This document shows, in pieces, positions 40,379-48,898 of a stretch of DNA of 64,000 nucleotides (the stretch's first letter is position 1; the number at the start of each line of letters is the position of its first letter). Where the stretch lies: assembly GCA_050789255.1 (NCBI GenBank), contig JBOZRQ010000053.1, positions 1-64,000 on the forward strand, written 5' to 3'. Both the position numbers and the translations under genes were made by a program. The stretch comes from JBOZRQ01 sp050789255 (lineage in GTDB: Bacteria > Bacillota > Sulfobacillia > Symbiobacteriales > Symbiobacteriaceae). Below the pieces are notes generated by a model. The model ran no database searches. It had not been told where the DNA came from and saw only the letters and a program-made list of their open reading frames with translations.

Positions 40379-41845
40379 ATGACAGAGACATCAAACAGGC
40401 TGGGACTGTGGATTCTGGTCGCCGCCCTCGTGCTTGGCATCCTGGGGAATATGCTCATGGGGATGGATGAAGAGATCGGTCTCGGCTTCTCCCTATGGAT
40501 CACAGTGTGTGTGGCGGGTCTGTTGGTGCTCAGCCGGGCCACAAAGGTGTCGCTGGAGGGCGAGGGGCGCTGGCTGCTGGTGCCTGCGGTCCTGTTGGCG
40601 GCGGCATTCAGCTGGCGTGCGTCCCCCGCCCTCCTCGTCCTGGACCTGGGCTCGCTGGCCCTCACCCTGGCCTGGGCGGCCAACTTTGGCCGCGGGGGTT
40701 CGCTGCGCCGGACCGCCCTCTCCGGGTACGTGCTAAGCGCCGTGCAAGCCGCGGTCCATGCAATCACCGGGCTGCTGCCGCTCCTGGCCCTGGATATTCA
40801 GTGGAGCCAGATTCCGCAGGGCAAGTGGTCCCGACAGGCTGCCTCGGTGGCCCGGGGCCTGATTATCGCCATCCCGTTGCTGCTGGTCTTCGGAGGGCTG
40901 TTTATTGCGGCGGACGCCGTCTTTGCAGACCTGGTGGCCTCCACCTTCGACTTCGGGATGGAGGATCTGGTGGGGCGCATTCTTCGGACCGGCTTCTTCG
41001 CATGGCTGGCCGCGGGATTTTTCCGGGCGGCGCTCGCCAGCAAGCCAGTCTCCGAAAACCCGACCACCCGGCCCGCAACCCTGGCGCTCGGTGCCGTAGA
41101 GACCGGCGTCATTTTGGGACTGCTCAACGCCCTCTTCCTGGCCTTCGTGCTCGTCCAGTTCCGGTACTTCTTCGGCGGCGCAGACCTGGTCCAGGCCTCC
41201 TCCTCGCTCACCTATGCGGAGTACGCCCGCCGTGGCTTCTTTGAGCTGGTCATGGTCTCGGCCCTGGTGCTGCCCGTCCTGCTGCTCGGCCACTGGCTGA
41301 TTCCCGCCGAGAAGCCCGGCCTGGTCCGGCTCTTCCGCTGGCTGGCCGGGGCCCTGGTAGCCCAACTTTTCGTGATCATGGCATCGGCGGTCCAGCGGAT
41401 GCTGCTCTACCAGCAGGAGTTCGGCCTGACCGAGCAGCGGCTCTACGCCACAGCCTTCATGGGCTGGCTGGCCCTGCTCTTCATCTGGTTCCTGCTGACG
41501 GTCCTGCGGGACCACCGGGAGCGCTTCCCCTTCGGCGGCCTGGTCGCCGGCCTGGCCGTGCTGGGCGCCCTCCACCTGCTCAACCCAGACGCACTCATCG
41601 CCCGGGTCAACGTCGAGCGCCTGGCTGCCGGTCAGCGCTTCGACGCCGAGTATGCGGCCGGGCTCAGCGCCGACGCCGTGCCCGTGCTGATCGATGCCCT
41701 CCCGCGGATGGCGCCCGAGGAGCGCACCCTGCTGTCGGCTCGCCTGGCAGAGCGTTGGGCGAAGCCCGGTCAGCCCGGCTGGCGCGACTGGAACTGGTCC
41801 CGTATGCGGGCCTACCAAGCCGTGACCGACCACGAAACAAACTAG
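40379..41845 (+). CDS. DUF4153/DUF4173-family membrane protein
   Basis: 488 residues with about ten hydrophobic segments (roughly 10-30, 38-55, 65-85, 90-105, 115-140, 155-180, 200-215, 235-260, 285-300, 320-345, 360-385, 390-410). Family features include LVQFRYFFGG, LTYAEYARRGFFELVMVSAL and FGLTEQRLYATAFMGWL. The C-terminal 70 residues are soluble. Function of the family is unknown; members often sit beside regulators. AAGGAG precedes ATG 40379 by seven bases. Confidence 0.85.
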   Translation: MTETSNRLGLWILVAALVLGILGNMLMGMDEEIGLGFSLWITVCVAGLLVLSRATKVSLEGEGRWLLVPAVLLAAAFSWRASPALLVLDLGSLALTLAWAANFGRGGSLRRTALSGYVLSAVQAAVHAITGLLPLLALDIQWSQIPQGKWSRQAASVARGLIIAIPLLLVFGGLFIAADAVFADLVASTFDFGMEDLVGRILRTGFFAWLAAGFFRAALASKPVSENPTTRPATLALGAVETGVILGLLNALFLAFVLVQFRYFFGGADLVQASSSLTYAEYARRGFFELVMVSALVLPVLLLGHWLIPAEKPGLVRLFRWLAGALVAQLFVIMASAVQRMLLYQQEFGLTEQRLYATAFMGWLALLFIWFLLTVLRDHRERFPFGGLVAGLAVLGALHLLNPDALIARVNVERLAAGQRFDAEYAAGLSADAVPVLIDALPRMAPEERTLLSARLAERWAKPGQPGWRDWNWSRMRAYQAVTDHETN

Positions 41846-41893
41846 CCCACGTGCTCGTCGTATGGGTAACGACTGGCGAGTGAGGCGAGATTG

Positions 41894-43576
41894 GTGAAAC
41901 GATTCCTAGCTCTGGGTGTGGTTCTGGCCCTACTCATGACTGCTTGCAGCAGGCCCAAACCGGAGGTCCCCACAAGCTCCGACCAGCCGCAAGCCCCTCC
42001 GGTCGAAACTGCCAATGCGCCCACCCCTCCGCCCATCGAAACCAAGTCGGCGGGTTGCGGCGCGGCTCAGCAAAACGATGCTGTCCTCCCCCGCATCGTG
42101 GTCCACTCCTCTTCGGGCTCCGTGGACTACGCAACCTTCACATCGGTCACTTCCTCTGTGCAGTCCTGCACGCTGACGGTCGGCGGCGGGGGCCTGCGGG
42201 CCTTCGCCGTGCTCCCGTCCGGTGCCACGGAGGAGCTCGCTAAGTCGGCCCTGAAGGTCGAGAACACCACGTCACGGCAGCCGTTCTGGTCCGACGGGCA
42301 GCTCAACTTCAGTCTCGACTCAGCTGACAACGGGCAGAGGCAGACGATCCGGCTTCAGGGGCCGCTGGTTCCGGGCCGCGCCCCGGTCGACATCTCCCTG
42401 ACGCTGGTCCGCGATTACCCTACCGTCATGGTGGACGTTCGCCAGGCGGAAGGAGCCTGGGCGCCCCTCGACAGCCGAAAGTCGTACGCCTCAGCGCCCA
42501 CCGACCTGCGGTTCCGCTTCTCCCGGGCTGTCAAGGCAGACCGCCTGGAAGCGCAGTTGAAGCAGAAGCAGGGCATTACCTGGAAGTGGGCCGACCCCAC
42601 CACCCTGGAAGTCCACCTGCAAAACCCACCCGAGAAGTTTGAACTGCACCCGGGCGGACTCCCCGACAGTTCCGGCACCGGCACCTGGGCAGGCCCCGCC
42701 GTGCTTTACACCGGCAAGGGAGGAGCCCAGCTTGTCGCGGTGGACCCGCAGACCGGCAAGGAGTCCGTAGTCGCTGGCGCCCCGCCCGAGATCAGCACCA
42801 CCCACCTGTCGCCCGACGGACGCTGGCTTGCAATCTCGGCGATGCGCCCCTCCCCTGATGTCTACTGGACGGGATGGCGGGCGGAGAGCTCCCTGATCGA
42901 TCTCCAAACGGGGAAGATGATCGACCTGCCAGGCTTTACGGTCTATACCTGGGCTGGTTCGGTCCTGCTGGGCTCGCCCGGGAACGCCGGCATCGCCACG
43001 TATGATCCGCAGACGGGGCAGCAAGTCCATCTCTCCTCCAGCTACACGAGTTATCCGTCACCGGACGGCCGCTACGTAGCCGGATTTATCATGCGATGGA
43101 GCGAGGAAAAACGCGACTCCTCCCTGATTCCGGTAGATCTGGTTGTCGTCGACGTGAATCGCCGTCAGGAGCGCACCTTCCGGGGGGTTGGCTCGTACTG
43201 GGTCTGCCACTGCGACGGCGGGGGTGCCGGCCGCTCTCCGCTGCTGTGGGATGGAACCAAGGTAGTCATCCGGGACTACAGCAGCCGCGACAAATGGCGC
43301 TGGGTGTCAGTCGACATTGCAACCGGGGCGGTCCAGGAGGTCGACACGACCCATGCAGAGGCCCTTGAAGGTGCGGTAAGCTCGCCGCTGAGCGGCCCCC
43401 TGGGCAAGCTCGCCCAGGTGCAGGATGAGTGGGGCGCCGTAGCGCTGACCCGGCCCGACGGCACCTCCGTGCAGTTGGGCCCCGGCAAACCCGTCGGCTG
43501 GTCAAAAGACGGCAAGGCCCTCCTCATTCGGTGGCCAGGCAGTCATCTCCGCACGATCATGCAGAGCGGTCTATAG
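41894..43576 (+). CDS. lipoprotein with beta-propeller-like (TolB/WD40-type) domain
   Basis: About 560 residues from GTG 41894 (GAGG eight bases upstream; TTG 41891 is also possible). Lipobox LLMTAC near residue 18, a Pro/Thr-rich tether (PPVETANAPTPPPIE), an Ig/SbsA-like middle (LRFRFSRAVKADRLEAQL) and propeller-like repeats with SPDGRWLAISA, SPDGRYVAGF and SKDGKALLIRW. Likely an extracytoplasmic scaffold or sensor. Function unknown. A strong terminator follows. Confidence 0.78.
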   Translation: MKRFLALGVVLALLMTACSRPKPEVPTSSDQPQAPPVETANAPTPPPIETKSAGCGAAQQNDAVLPRIVVHSSSGSVDYATFTSVTSSVQSCTLTVGGGGLRAFAVLPSGATEELAKSALKVENTTSRQPFWSDGQLNFSLDSADNGQRQTIRLQGPLVPGRAPVDISLTLVRDYPTVMVDVRQAEGAWAPLDSRKSYASAPTDLRFRFSRAVKADRLEAQLKQKQGITWKWADPTTLEVHLQNPPEKFELHPGGLPDSSGTGTWAGPAVLYTGKGGAQLVAVDPQTGKESVVAGAPPEISTTHLSPDGRWLAISAMRPSPDVYWTGWRAESSLIDLQTGKMIDLPGFTVYTWAGSVLLGSPGNAGIATYDPQTGQQVHLSSSYTSYPSPDGRYVAGFIMRWSEEKRDSSLIPVDLVVVDVNRRQERTFRGVGSYWVCHCDGGGAGRSPLLWDGTKVVIRDYSSRDKWRWVSVDIATGAVQEVDTTHAEALEGAVSSPLSGPLGKLAQVQDEWGAVALTRPDGTSVQLGPGKPVGWSKDGKALLIRWPGSHLRTIMQSGL

Positions 43577-43582
43577 GACACC

Positions 43583-43614
43583 AAAGCCCCGGAGCACAAG
43601 CTCCGGGGCTTTTT
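43583..43614. terminator. bidirectional terminator
   Basis: Stem AAAGCCCCGGAG / CTCCGGGGCTTT with loop CACAAG and a T-run, between the lipoprotein gene and the convergent proW. Confidence 0.88.
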
Positions 43615-43615
43615 C

Positions 43616-44461
43616 CTATCGGTGAGCGGGCTTGGCGATCGCCTGCGAAATTCGGTCGACAATAATCGCCATGATCACGATGCTGATGCCACCCATGAAG
43701 CCCCGGCCGGTCTCGAGCCGGGCGATGCCGTTTAGCACCTCGGAGCCCAGGCCGGCGGCGCCAATGTAGGAGGCCACGACCACCATCGCCAGCGCCATCA
43801 TAATCGTCTGGTTGATCCCGGCCATAATGGTCGGCATCGCCAGGGGCAGCTGCACCTTCAGAAGCATCTGGTTCTGGGTGGATCCGAAGGACCTCGCCGC
43901 CTCCATGACATCGGACGGGACTTGCCGCAGTCCCAGGTTGGTCAGCCGGATGGCCGGCGGCACGGCGTAGATGATCGTTGCGATCACGGCCGGTACCTTG
44001 CCCATACCGAAGAGCATCACGGCCGGAACCAGGTAGACGAAGCTGGGCATGGTCTGCATCAGATCCAGCAGAGGCCGGACCAGCCGCTCAATGCGGTCGC
44101 TACGGGACATGGCGATGCCGGTCGGAATCGCAATCAGCATGGCGACTAGCGTGCCGGCGATCACCAGGGCGAGGGTCTTCATGGCGTGCTCCCAAAGCCC
44201 AACCGTACCGATGAAGAACAGGCCGGCTGCGCTGCCGAGCGCCAGTTTCCAGCCGCTGGACCGCCAGGCCGCCAGGGCAACTGCCAGAATCACAACGGGC
44301 CACGGCACCCATATCAAAAACCGCTCCAGTTGTACCAGGGGAACCAGGACCGTATCGCCGATCCAGGTAAAGACGCTGCCCCCCTCGACCGTCAGCCAGT
44401 CCACGAACCGGTCGATCCACTGGGCGAGGGGGAGCTGAAAGAGTTGCGGAAAGGTCTGCAG
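43616..44461 (-). CDS. proW: glycine betaine/proline-type ABC permease, apparent CTG start
   Basis: 281 residues if read from CTG 44461; the only canonical start, GTG 44404, would give 262. Extending upstream recovers LQTFPQLFQLPLAQWIDRF before VDWLTVEGG, the usual N-terminus of OpuAB/ProW (about 282 residues), and AAAGGCGGTGA lies nine bases before the CTG. Six hydrophobic helices and the EAA-like EAARSFGSTQNQMLLKVQLPLAMPTI loop are present. It imports compatible solutes with proV and the binding protein upstream. Confidence 0.85.
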   Translation of the reverse strand: MQTFPQLFQLPLAQWIDRFVDWLTVEGGSVFTWIGDTVLVPLVQLERFLIWVPWPVVILAVALAAWRSSGWKLALGSAAGLFFIGTVGLWEHAMKTLALVIAGTLVAMLIAIPTGIAMSRSDRIERLVRPLLDLMQTMPSFVYLVPAVMLFGMGKVPAVIATIIYAVPPAIRLTNLGLRQVPSDVMEAARSFGSTQNQMLLKVQLPLAMPTIMAGINQTIMMALAMVVVASYIGAAGLGSEVLNGIARLETGRGFMGGISIVIMAIIVDRISQAIAKPAHR

Positions 44462-44488
44462 GAAAACTCACCGCCTTTCACTGTCAGG

Positions 44489-45577
44489 TCAGAGTTTGGC
44501 GCCGGCGTCCTTGAGCGCCTGCTCCACCTTGGCGACCACTTCGGCGGGCAGCCACGACCGCCATTGGTCCTGGTAGTTCTCAAAGTACCAGATCGCCGCC
44601 TTGTCGGCCTTCACTTTCTCCTGCTCCATGTATGCCGAGACCTTGTTGAGGTTGTCGGTGCCAATGTTCATCTTCTCCAGGAAGGTGACCACCTCAGGCG
44701 CCCGCTCCTTCAGGCTGGGGTGGACCGCCTTGGTCACCACTTCGGTCTCATAGGCGCACCCTGCCGCCGCCGGGACGTTCTTGGGAGAACCGTCCTTGTC
44801 GGCAAGCAGCTTCTGAATCTCCTGGTCACACGCCTTGGTGTACTTCGGCTCCTCCAGCTGAATCAGGTCGAAGGTGCCCGCCAACCAGGTCGGCTCCCAG
44901 TAGTAAGCAAGGAAGGGCTCGCCCCGCTTATACGCACCGGCAATCGCTGCATCGAGCGCTGCCGAGGAGCCCGGTTCCTGGACGTTGTAGTCCTGGTCAA
45001 GGCCGTAGGCGCTTAGCTTAATCCGGTTGATCTTGGCGCACTGCCAGCCGGTGATGCAGTTGATCAGCAGGCCCTTGTCCTTGTTCTCCGGGTCCTGAAA
45101 GAGGCTCTTGTACTTCTTCAGATCTTGCACGGTCTTTAAATCTGGGGCCAGGGGCTTGATGCCGAGCTTTTCGTCACCCTTGACCAGGTAAGCCGGCACA
45201 TACCAGCCCTGCGAGGCCCGGTCAAAGATCGGCCCGAGGTCCAGGATCTTCTTGGAGCCGACCGCTTCGTTGTACCAGTCGATGATGTTTGCCTTCCAAA
45301 GCTCGGTCGTCACGTCGAGGTCGCCCTTCACCAGCGCCTGCTGCATGATGGGCGTGGTCACCTCCACGGTTTCGACCGGGTATCCGTATCCCTTTTCGAT
45401 GATGAAACCGGCGATCGCGTTGTTGATCCAGATCGACTGCCACTGCACGTCCGCCAGTTTGATGACCTTCTTGGACGGGTCCTGCGGCTGACCCCCGGCT
45501 GACTGCCCGCCGCATCCGGCCAGCAGGCCCAGCGCCAGCGCTCCAGCCACAATCCGTCCTACAGCTTTCTTCCGCAT
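44489..45577 (-). CDS. glycine betaine ABC transporter substrate-binding lipoprotein
   Basis: 362 residues with lipobox LGLLAGC (Cys at about 22). OpuAC-family fold: DVQWQSIWINNAIAGFIIEKGYGYPVE near the start, repeated aromatic residues expected for the betaine cage (WQSIW, LWKANIIDWY, GWYVPAYL, YYWEPTWL). ATG 45577 has GGAGGTG nine bases upstream and overlaps the stop of proV by one base. The exact solute (betaine, proline, choline) cannot be fixed. Confidence 0.92.
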   Translation of the reverse strand: MRKKAVGRIVAGALALGLLAGCGGQSAGGQPQDPSKKVIKLADVQWQSIWINNAIAGFIIEKGYGYPVETVEVTTPIMQQALVKGDLDVTTELWKANIIDWYNEAVGSKKILDLGPIFDRASQGWYVPAYLVKGDEKLGIKPLAPDLKTVQDLKKYKSLFQDPENKDKGLLINCITGWQCAKINRIKLSAYGLDQDYNVQEPGSSAALDAAIAGAYKRGEPFLAYYWEPTWLAGTFDLIQLEEPKYTKACDQEIQKLLADKDGSPKNVPAAAGCAYETEVVTKAVHPSLKERAPEVVTFLEKMNIGTDNLNKVSAYMEQEKVKADKAAIWYFENYQDQWRSWLPAEVVAKVEQALKDAGAKL

Positions 45578-46788
45578 CAGCTGACACCTCCAAGCTTGAC
45601 CCGTTGCGGAGGCTCCCCCGCCAGCCCCGCCAGTACAGCTACCCTGGGAATGACCCCCTGGAGCCGGCCGTTACCGTCCAGGACCGCGATCGGCCACCGG
45701 TTCTTGGCCGCCACGGGGAGCAATACCTCCAGGCTTGTCTCGGGCGTGGTCACCGGTATGTTACGTACCAGCAGACCCGTCAGCTCCGTGATGCCCTGCT
45801 GAACGGCCGGCACACAATCGTCAACGGTGACCAGCCCCTGCAGACGCTGCTCCCGGTCGACCACGAAGACGCTGGAGAGCCCCTGCTCTTCCATCGCCTT
45901 CAGCGCTGCCCGAGGCCCGCTGCGGTCAACAAGGACGGCCCGCGGGTTGATCATGACGCTTCGGGCAGTGAGCACCCGGCTCCGGTTCACGTCCCGGGTG
46001 AAATCAGCCACATAGTCATCGGCCGGCGCTGTCAGGATCTCTTCCGGCGTGCCAACCTGCACGACCTGACCATCTCTGAGGATGGCGATATGATCCCCCA
46101 GGCGGAGCGCCTCGTCCAGGTCATGGGTGATAAATATGATCGTCTTGTTCAGCTTGCTTTGCAGCGAGATCAGCTCCTCCTGCATCTCCCTGCGGATCAG
46201 GGGGTCCAGGGCGCTGAACGGCTCATCCATCAGCAGAATCTGGGGGTCGTTGCACAGGGCCCGTGCAATGCCGACCCGCTGCTGCATACCGCCGCTGAGC
46301 TGGCTGGGGTAGGCGTTCTCCCAGCCCCCCAGACCCACGGTCTCCAGCCAGTGGAACGCCTTCGCTTCCCGCTCCGCCTTCGGCACGCCCTGGACTTCCA
46401 GACCATAGGCGATGTTCTGAAGCACCGTGCGGTGGGGCAGCAAGCCAAAGCGCTGGAAGACCATGGCCATGCGTTTTTGGCGTATCTCCCGCAGCCCTTG
46501 CTCGTCCAGCGTGACGATCTCTTGTCCGTCCAGCAGGATCTGTCCTGACGAGGGCTCGATCAGCCGATTGAGGCACCGGATCAGCGTCGACTTGCCGCTG
46601 CCGGACAGCCCCATGATAACGAACGTCTCCCCCGCTCGGATCGAGAGCGACACGTCCTGCAGACCCACTGTGTGGCCGGTCTGCCGCATCAGCTCCTGCT
46701 TGGAGGCGCCCAGCATCAATTGACGAACCGCTTCCATGGGCCGGGGCCCAAAGACTTTGTACAGGTTTCTGACCTCAATCATTGACAC
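45577..46788 (-). CDS. proV: glycine betaine/proline ABC transporter ATPase with CBS pair
   Basis: About 403 residues from GTG 46788 (AAGGAGG eight bases upstream). ProV/OpuAA features: the long N-terminal VFGPRPMEAVRQLMLG segment with GLQDVSLSI, Walker A GLSGSGKST, signature LSGGMQQRVGIARAL, Walker B ILLMDEPFSALDPLIRREMQ, H-loop FITHDLDEALRLGD and two CBS domains at the C-terminus (about 280-395) that sense ionic strength in OpuA. Heads the proV-binding protein-proW operon. Confidence 0.94.
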   Translation of the reverse strand: MSMIEVRNLYKVFGPRPMEAVRQLMLGASKQELMRQTGHTVGLQDVSLSIRAGETFVIMGLSGSGKSTLIRCLNRLIEPSSGQILLDGQEIVTLDEQGLREIRQKRMAMVFQRFGLLPHRTVLQNIAYGLEVQGVPKAEREAKAFHWLETVGLGGWENAYPSQLSGGMQQRVGIARALCNDPQILLMDEPFSALDPLIRREMQEELISLQSKLNKTIIFITHDLDEALRLGDHIAILRDGQVVQVGTPEEILTAPADDYVADFTRDVNRSRVLTARSVMINPRAVLVDRSGPRAALKAMEEQGLSSVFVVDREQRLQGLVTVDDCVPAVQQGITELTGLLVRNIPVTTPETSLEVLLPVAAKNRWPIAVLDGNGRLQGVIPRVAVLAGLAGEPPQRVKLGGVS

Positions 46789-46830
46789 CGACGCTACCTC
46801 CTTCCATCGTAACCGCCAACTTACAACTTT

Positions 46831-46860
46831 ACTATAGCGGTGTAGGTTGTCGGTTGTCAA
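46831..46860 (-). promoter_or_regulatory. sigma-A promoter of the osmoprotectant operon
   Basis: On the minus strand TTGACA (46860-46855), 18 bases, TATAGT (46836-46831). The -35 overlaps a tandem direct repeat GGTTGTC-GGTTGTC on the plus strand (about 46845-46858), a possible operator. Confidence 0.82.
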
Positions 46861-46881
46861 CCCAGGAAGGGAAATGGAAAA

Positions 46882-46906
46882 GCCCGCCGGGGGGTTCCCC
46901 AACGGG
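46882..46906 (-). terminator. possible minus-strand terminator upstream of the proV promoter
   Basis: GCCCG...GGGG-AA-CCCC...CGGGC with TTTTCC following on the minus strand. There is no protein gene upstream on that strand, so it could end a transcript coming from repeat copy 2. Confidence 0.4.
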
Positions 46907-46974
46907 CGAGAGCGTACCTGGTATGGCCAGAACAAGGGTTTTTAGCCCATGTACTGTGATTAGCTTGTCTTGCA

Positions 46975-47263
46975 TTGCCCTGGGTCGCCCTGAGCGGCCT
47001 CGCCCAGCCCAATACTCGCACCAGAATCCTCGAAAGGGCTGCAAGAACGAAGCGGGGCGCATCCAGCGACCTGTCGGGGTTCCACCACAAATTCCCACCA
47101 CGCCACAAGCTATGGAAGGAATTTCTCGTGGAATCGCTGAAAATCGGGGGCGATAGGGGCGGTGAGTCGCCGTTTTCGCTTGACCCCGGGCCATAACGCC
47201 CCGTCTATGACCAATAACATCGACCTCAGGGGGCGAGCAGCCGCTTCAGCCATGCTATTCCAC
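46975..47263. repeat. 290-bp dispersed repeat, copy 2
   Basis: TTGCCCTGGGTCGCC to CATGCTATTCCAC, same orientation as copy 1 (21399-21690). It keeps GTGGGAATTTGTGGTGGAA on the minus strand. No target-site duplication or terminal inverted repeats found by eye. The surrounding 46907-46974 and 47264-47550 hold no other recognisable feature, apart from the ribosome site of the next gene. Confidence 0.88.
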
Positions 47264-47550
47264 AACGACCAACAGCGCCAGTACCCGGCTTAGCTGGCTG
47301 GTGCTGGCGCCTCTGTCCGCAGGTGCCTTGTCCCATGCCCCACGCTTGCCAATGCATCTCTGGCGCCTTAACGCAAGGCGGAGGAGCGGGCCCGAATAGA
47401 TGGCCTCGGCTCGGTCAGCTCCCTCACCGATACGGACCCTTGCACGGAACTTGGCCAAGAGCCAGGTTGAGGCGCCAGTGACGCCAGGGGGTATACTGAC
47501 AACGTGCGGCAAGTACGGGACATCAGCAGAGAAGGGCGGGAAGGAAAGAT

Positions 47551-47991
47551 ATGACGCTTAAACGGATGGACAACGTCCTCATCGTGGTCGACGACCTTGA
47601 GGCTGTGAAGGCGTTCTTTTTCGAGCTGGGTATGGAGCTGGAGGGCGAGACGACCGTCGAGGGCCCCTCAGTAGATCGTCTCGTCGGCCTTCAGAACGTC
47701 CGTGCTACCCTCGCGTTGATGCGCACTCCGGACGGCCACGGACGGATCGAGCTGGACAAGTTCCACACGCCGGAAGCGATCAGAACTGGGCCCGAGAACG
47801 CTCCGGTGAACGCACTCGGGATCCGCCGCATCATGTTCGCCGTCGATGACATTGACGACGTCGTCGCGCGCCTGCGCGCCCACGGCACCGAACTGGTCGG
47901 CGAAGTGGTGCAATATGAGAACATGTATCGGCTCTGCTACATCCGCGGCCCCGAGGGCATCATGGTCGCGCTTGCCGAGCAGCTCGGCTAA
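47551..47991 (+). CDS. VOC-family (glyoxalase/dioxygenase superfamily) protein
   Basis: 146 residues with two beta-alpha-beta-beta-beta halves: MDNVLIVVDDLEAVKAFFFELGM at the start and GIRRIMFAVDDIDDVVARLRAHG in the second half, ending RGPEGIMVALAEQ. Metal ligands would be expected near the first strand and the final Glu; here the first-strand His is replaced by Asn, so activity is uncertain. Substrate unknown. GGAAGG lies seven bases before ATG. Confidence 0.87.
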   Translation: MTLKRMDNVLIVVDDLEAVKAFFFELGMELEGETTVEGPSVDRLVGLQNVRATLALMRTPDGHGRIELDKFHTPEAIRTGPENAPVNALGIRRIMFAVDDIDDVVARLRAHGTELVGEVVQYENMYRLCYIRGPEGIMVALAEQLG

Positions 47992-48162
47992 GGTGTGCCT
48001 GGTAGCTAGGTGCCGATTCCCTCCGACCCGCCCGACAGCACCTTACTCCGGCCTATCGTCAAGGCACACCTCTCCATGAACCATAAAAGAGAGCTACCAA
48101 ATCATGCACTGGTCGTACATGGCTTAGCAGCCCAACACATATGAACTGGTCGGCACTGGCGA

Positions 48163-48888
48163 TCATCCCCAGCGGAAGAAGCGGCTCGAAAGCGCTCCCA
48201 GCAAGGCCAGGCAGCCGCCCATCACCGCGAAGTCGAGCCAAAGCGGGTGTAGGCCCGGCGTGCCCAACATTCCCTGCTTCAGCGCGTCACCCAAGTAGGT
48301 GAGCGGCAAGATGTTGGCCACCCCGCGCACCCCCGCAGGCAGCATCTCCAGCGGGAACAAGATGCCTGAGAGGAACATCATCGGGAACTGCACTACCTGC
48401 CCCAGGGCGATCACCGACTCGTTGGTCCGGGCCACCGAGGCCAGGAAGAACCCCACGGCGACCATGACGAGGTTCCCGAGCACGGCAGCGGCGAGCATCG
48501 TCCACCAGCCTGCGTGCGGGCGCATACCGTAGGCGACCACGCCGAACAGGACCATCAGGGCGGTCTGGAGCAGTCCGGTCGTGAGGCGCCAGGCCACCTG
48601 GGCGCCCAGCAGGGCCGGTCGGGTCAGTGGGGTTGCGCTCAGGCGCCGCAGGATCTGCTGCTCCCGCAGCTGCACCAGGGGCGGCGCCGTCCCGAAGACC
48701 CCCAACCAAAGCATGCCGAGCCCCATCATGCCCGGAACATAGCCGGCGGCGCTTGTGTGGTCGCCGCTGAAAATCAGCCCGAAGAACCCCGCCATCACCA
48801 GGGGCAGAATCATGGTCAGGATCAGGGCGGTCTTGTCCCGCAGGAACTCGAGGGCGGTCGCCCGATAGATGGCCTTCAGCTCTTTCAT
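48163..48888 (-). CDS. ABC-2 type transporter permease
   Basis: 241 residues with six hydrophobic helices; the conserved ABC-2 features are an early cytoplasmic helix then LILTMILPLVMAGFFGLIF and the late LSGILFPLEMLPAGVRGVANILPLTYLGDAL block. Exporter partner of the ATPase directly upstream (ten-base gap). AGGAGGGG precedes ATG 48888. Substrate unknown; such pairs often export drugs or peptides. Confidence 0.9.
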   Translation of the reverse strand: MKELKAIYRATALEFLRDKTALILTMILPLVMAGFFGLIFSGDHTSAAGYVPGMMGLGMLWLGVFGTAPPLVQLREQQILRRLSATPLTRPALLGAQVAWRLTTGLLQTALMVLFGVVAYGMRPHAGWWTMLAAAVLGNLVMVAVGFFLASVARTNESVIALGQVVQFPMMFLSGILFPLEMLPAGVRGVANILPLTYLGDALKQGMLGTPGLHPLWLDFAVMGGCLALLGALSSRFFRWG

Positions 48889-48898
48889 GGCGCCCCTC

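Noticed and set aside
46832..47194. Minus-strand ORF through repeat copy 2
   Set aside because: No agreement with the frame in copy 1, and it extends into the proV promoter.
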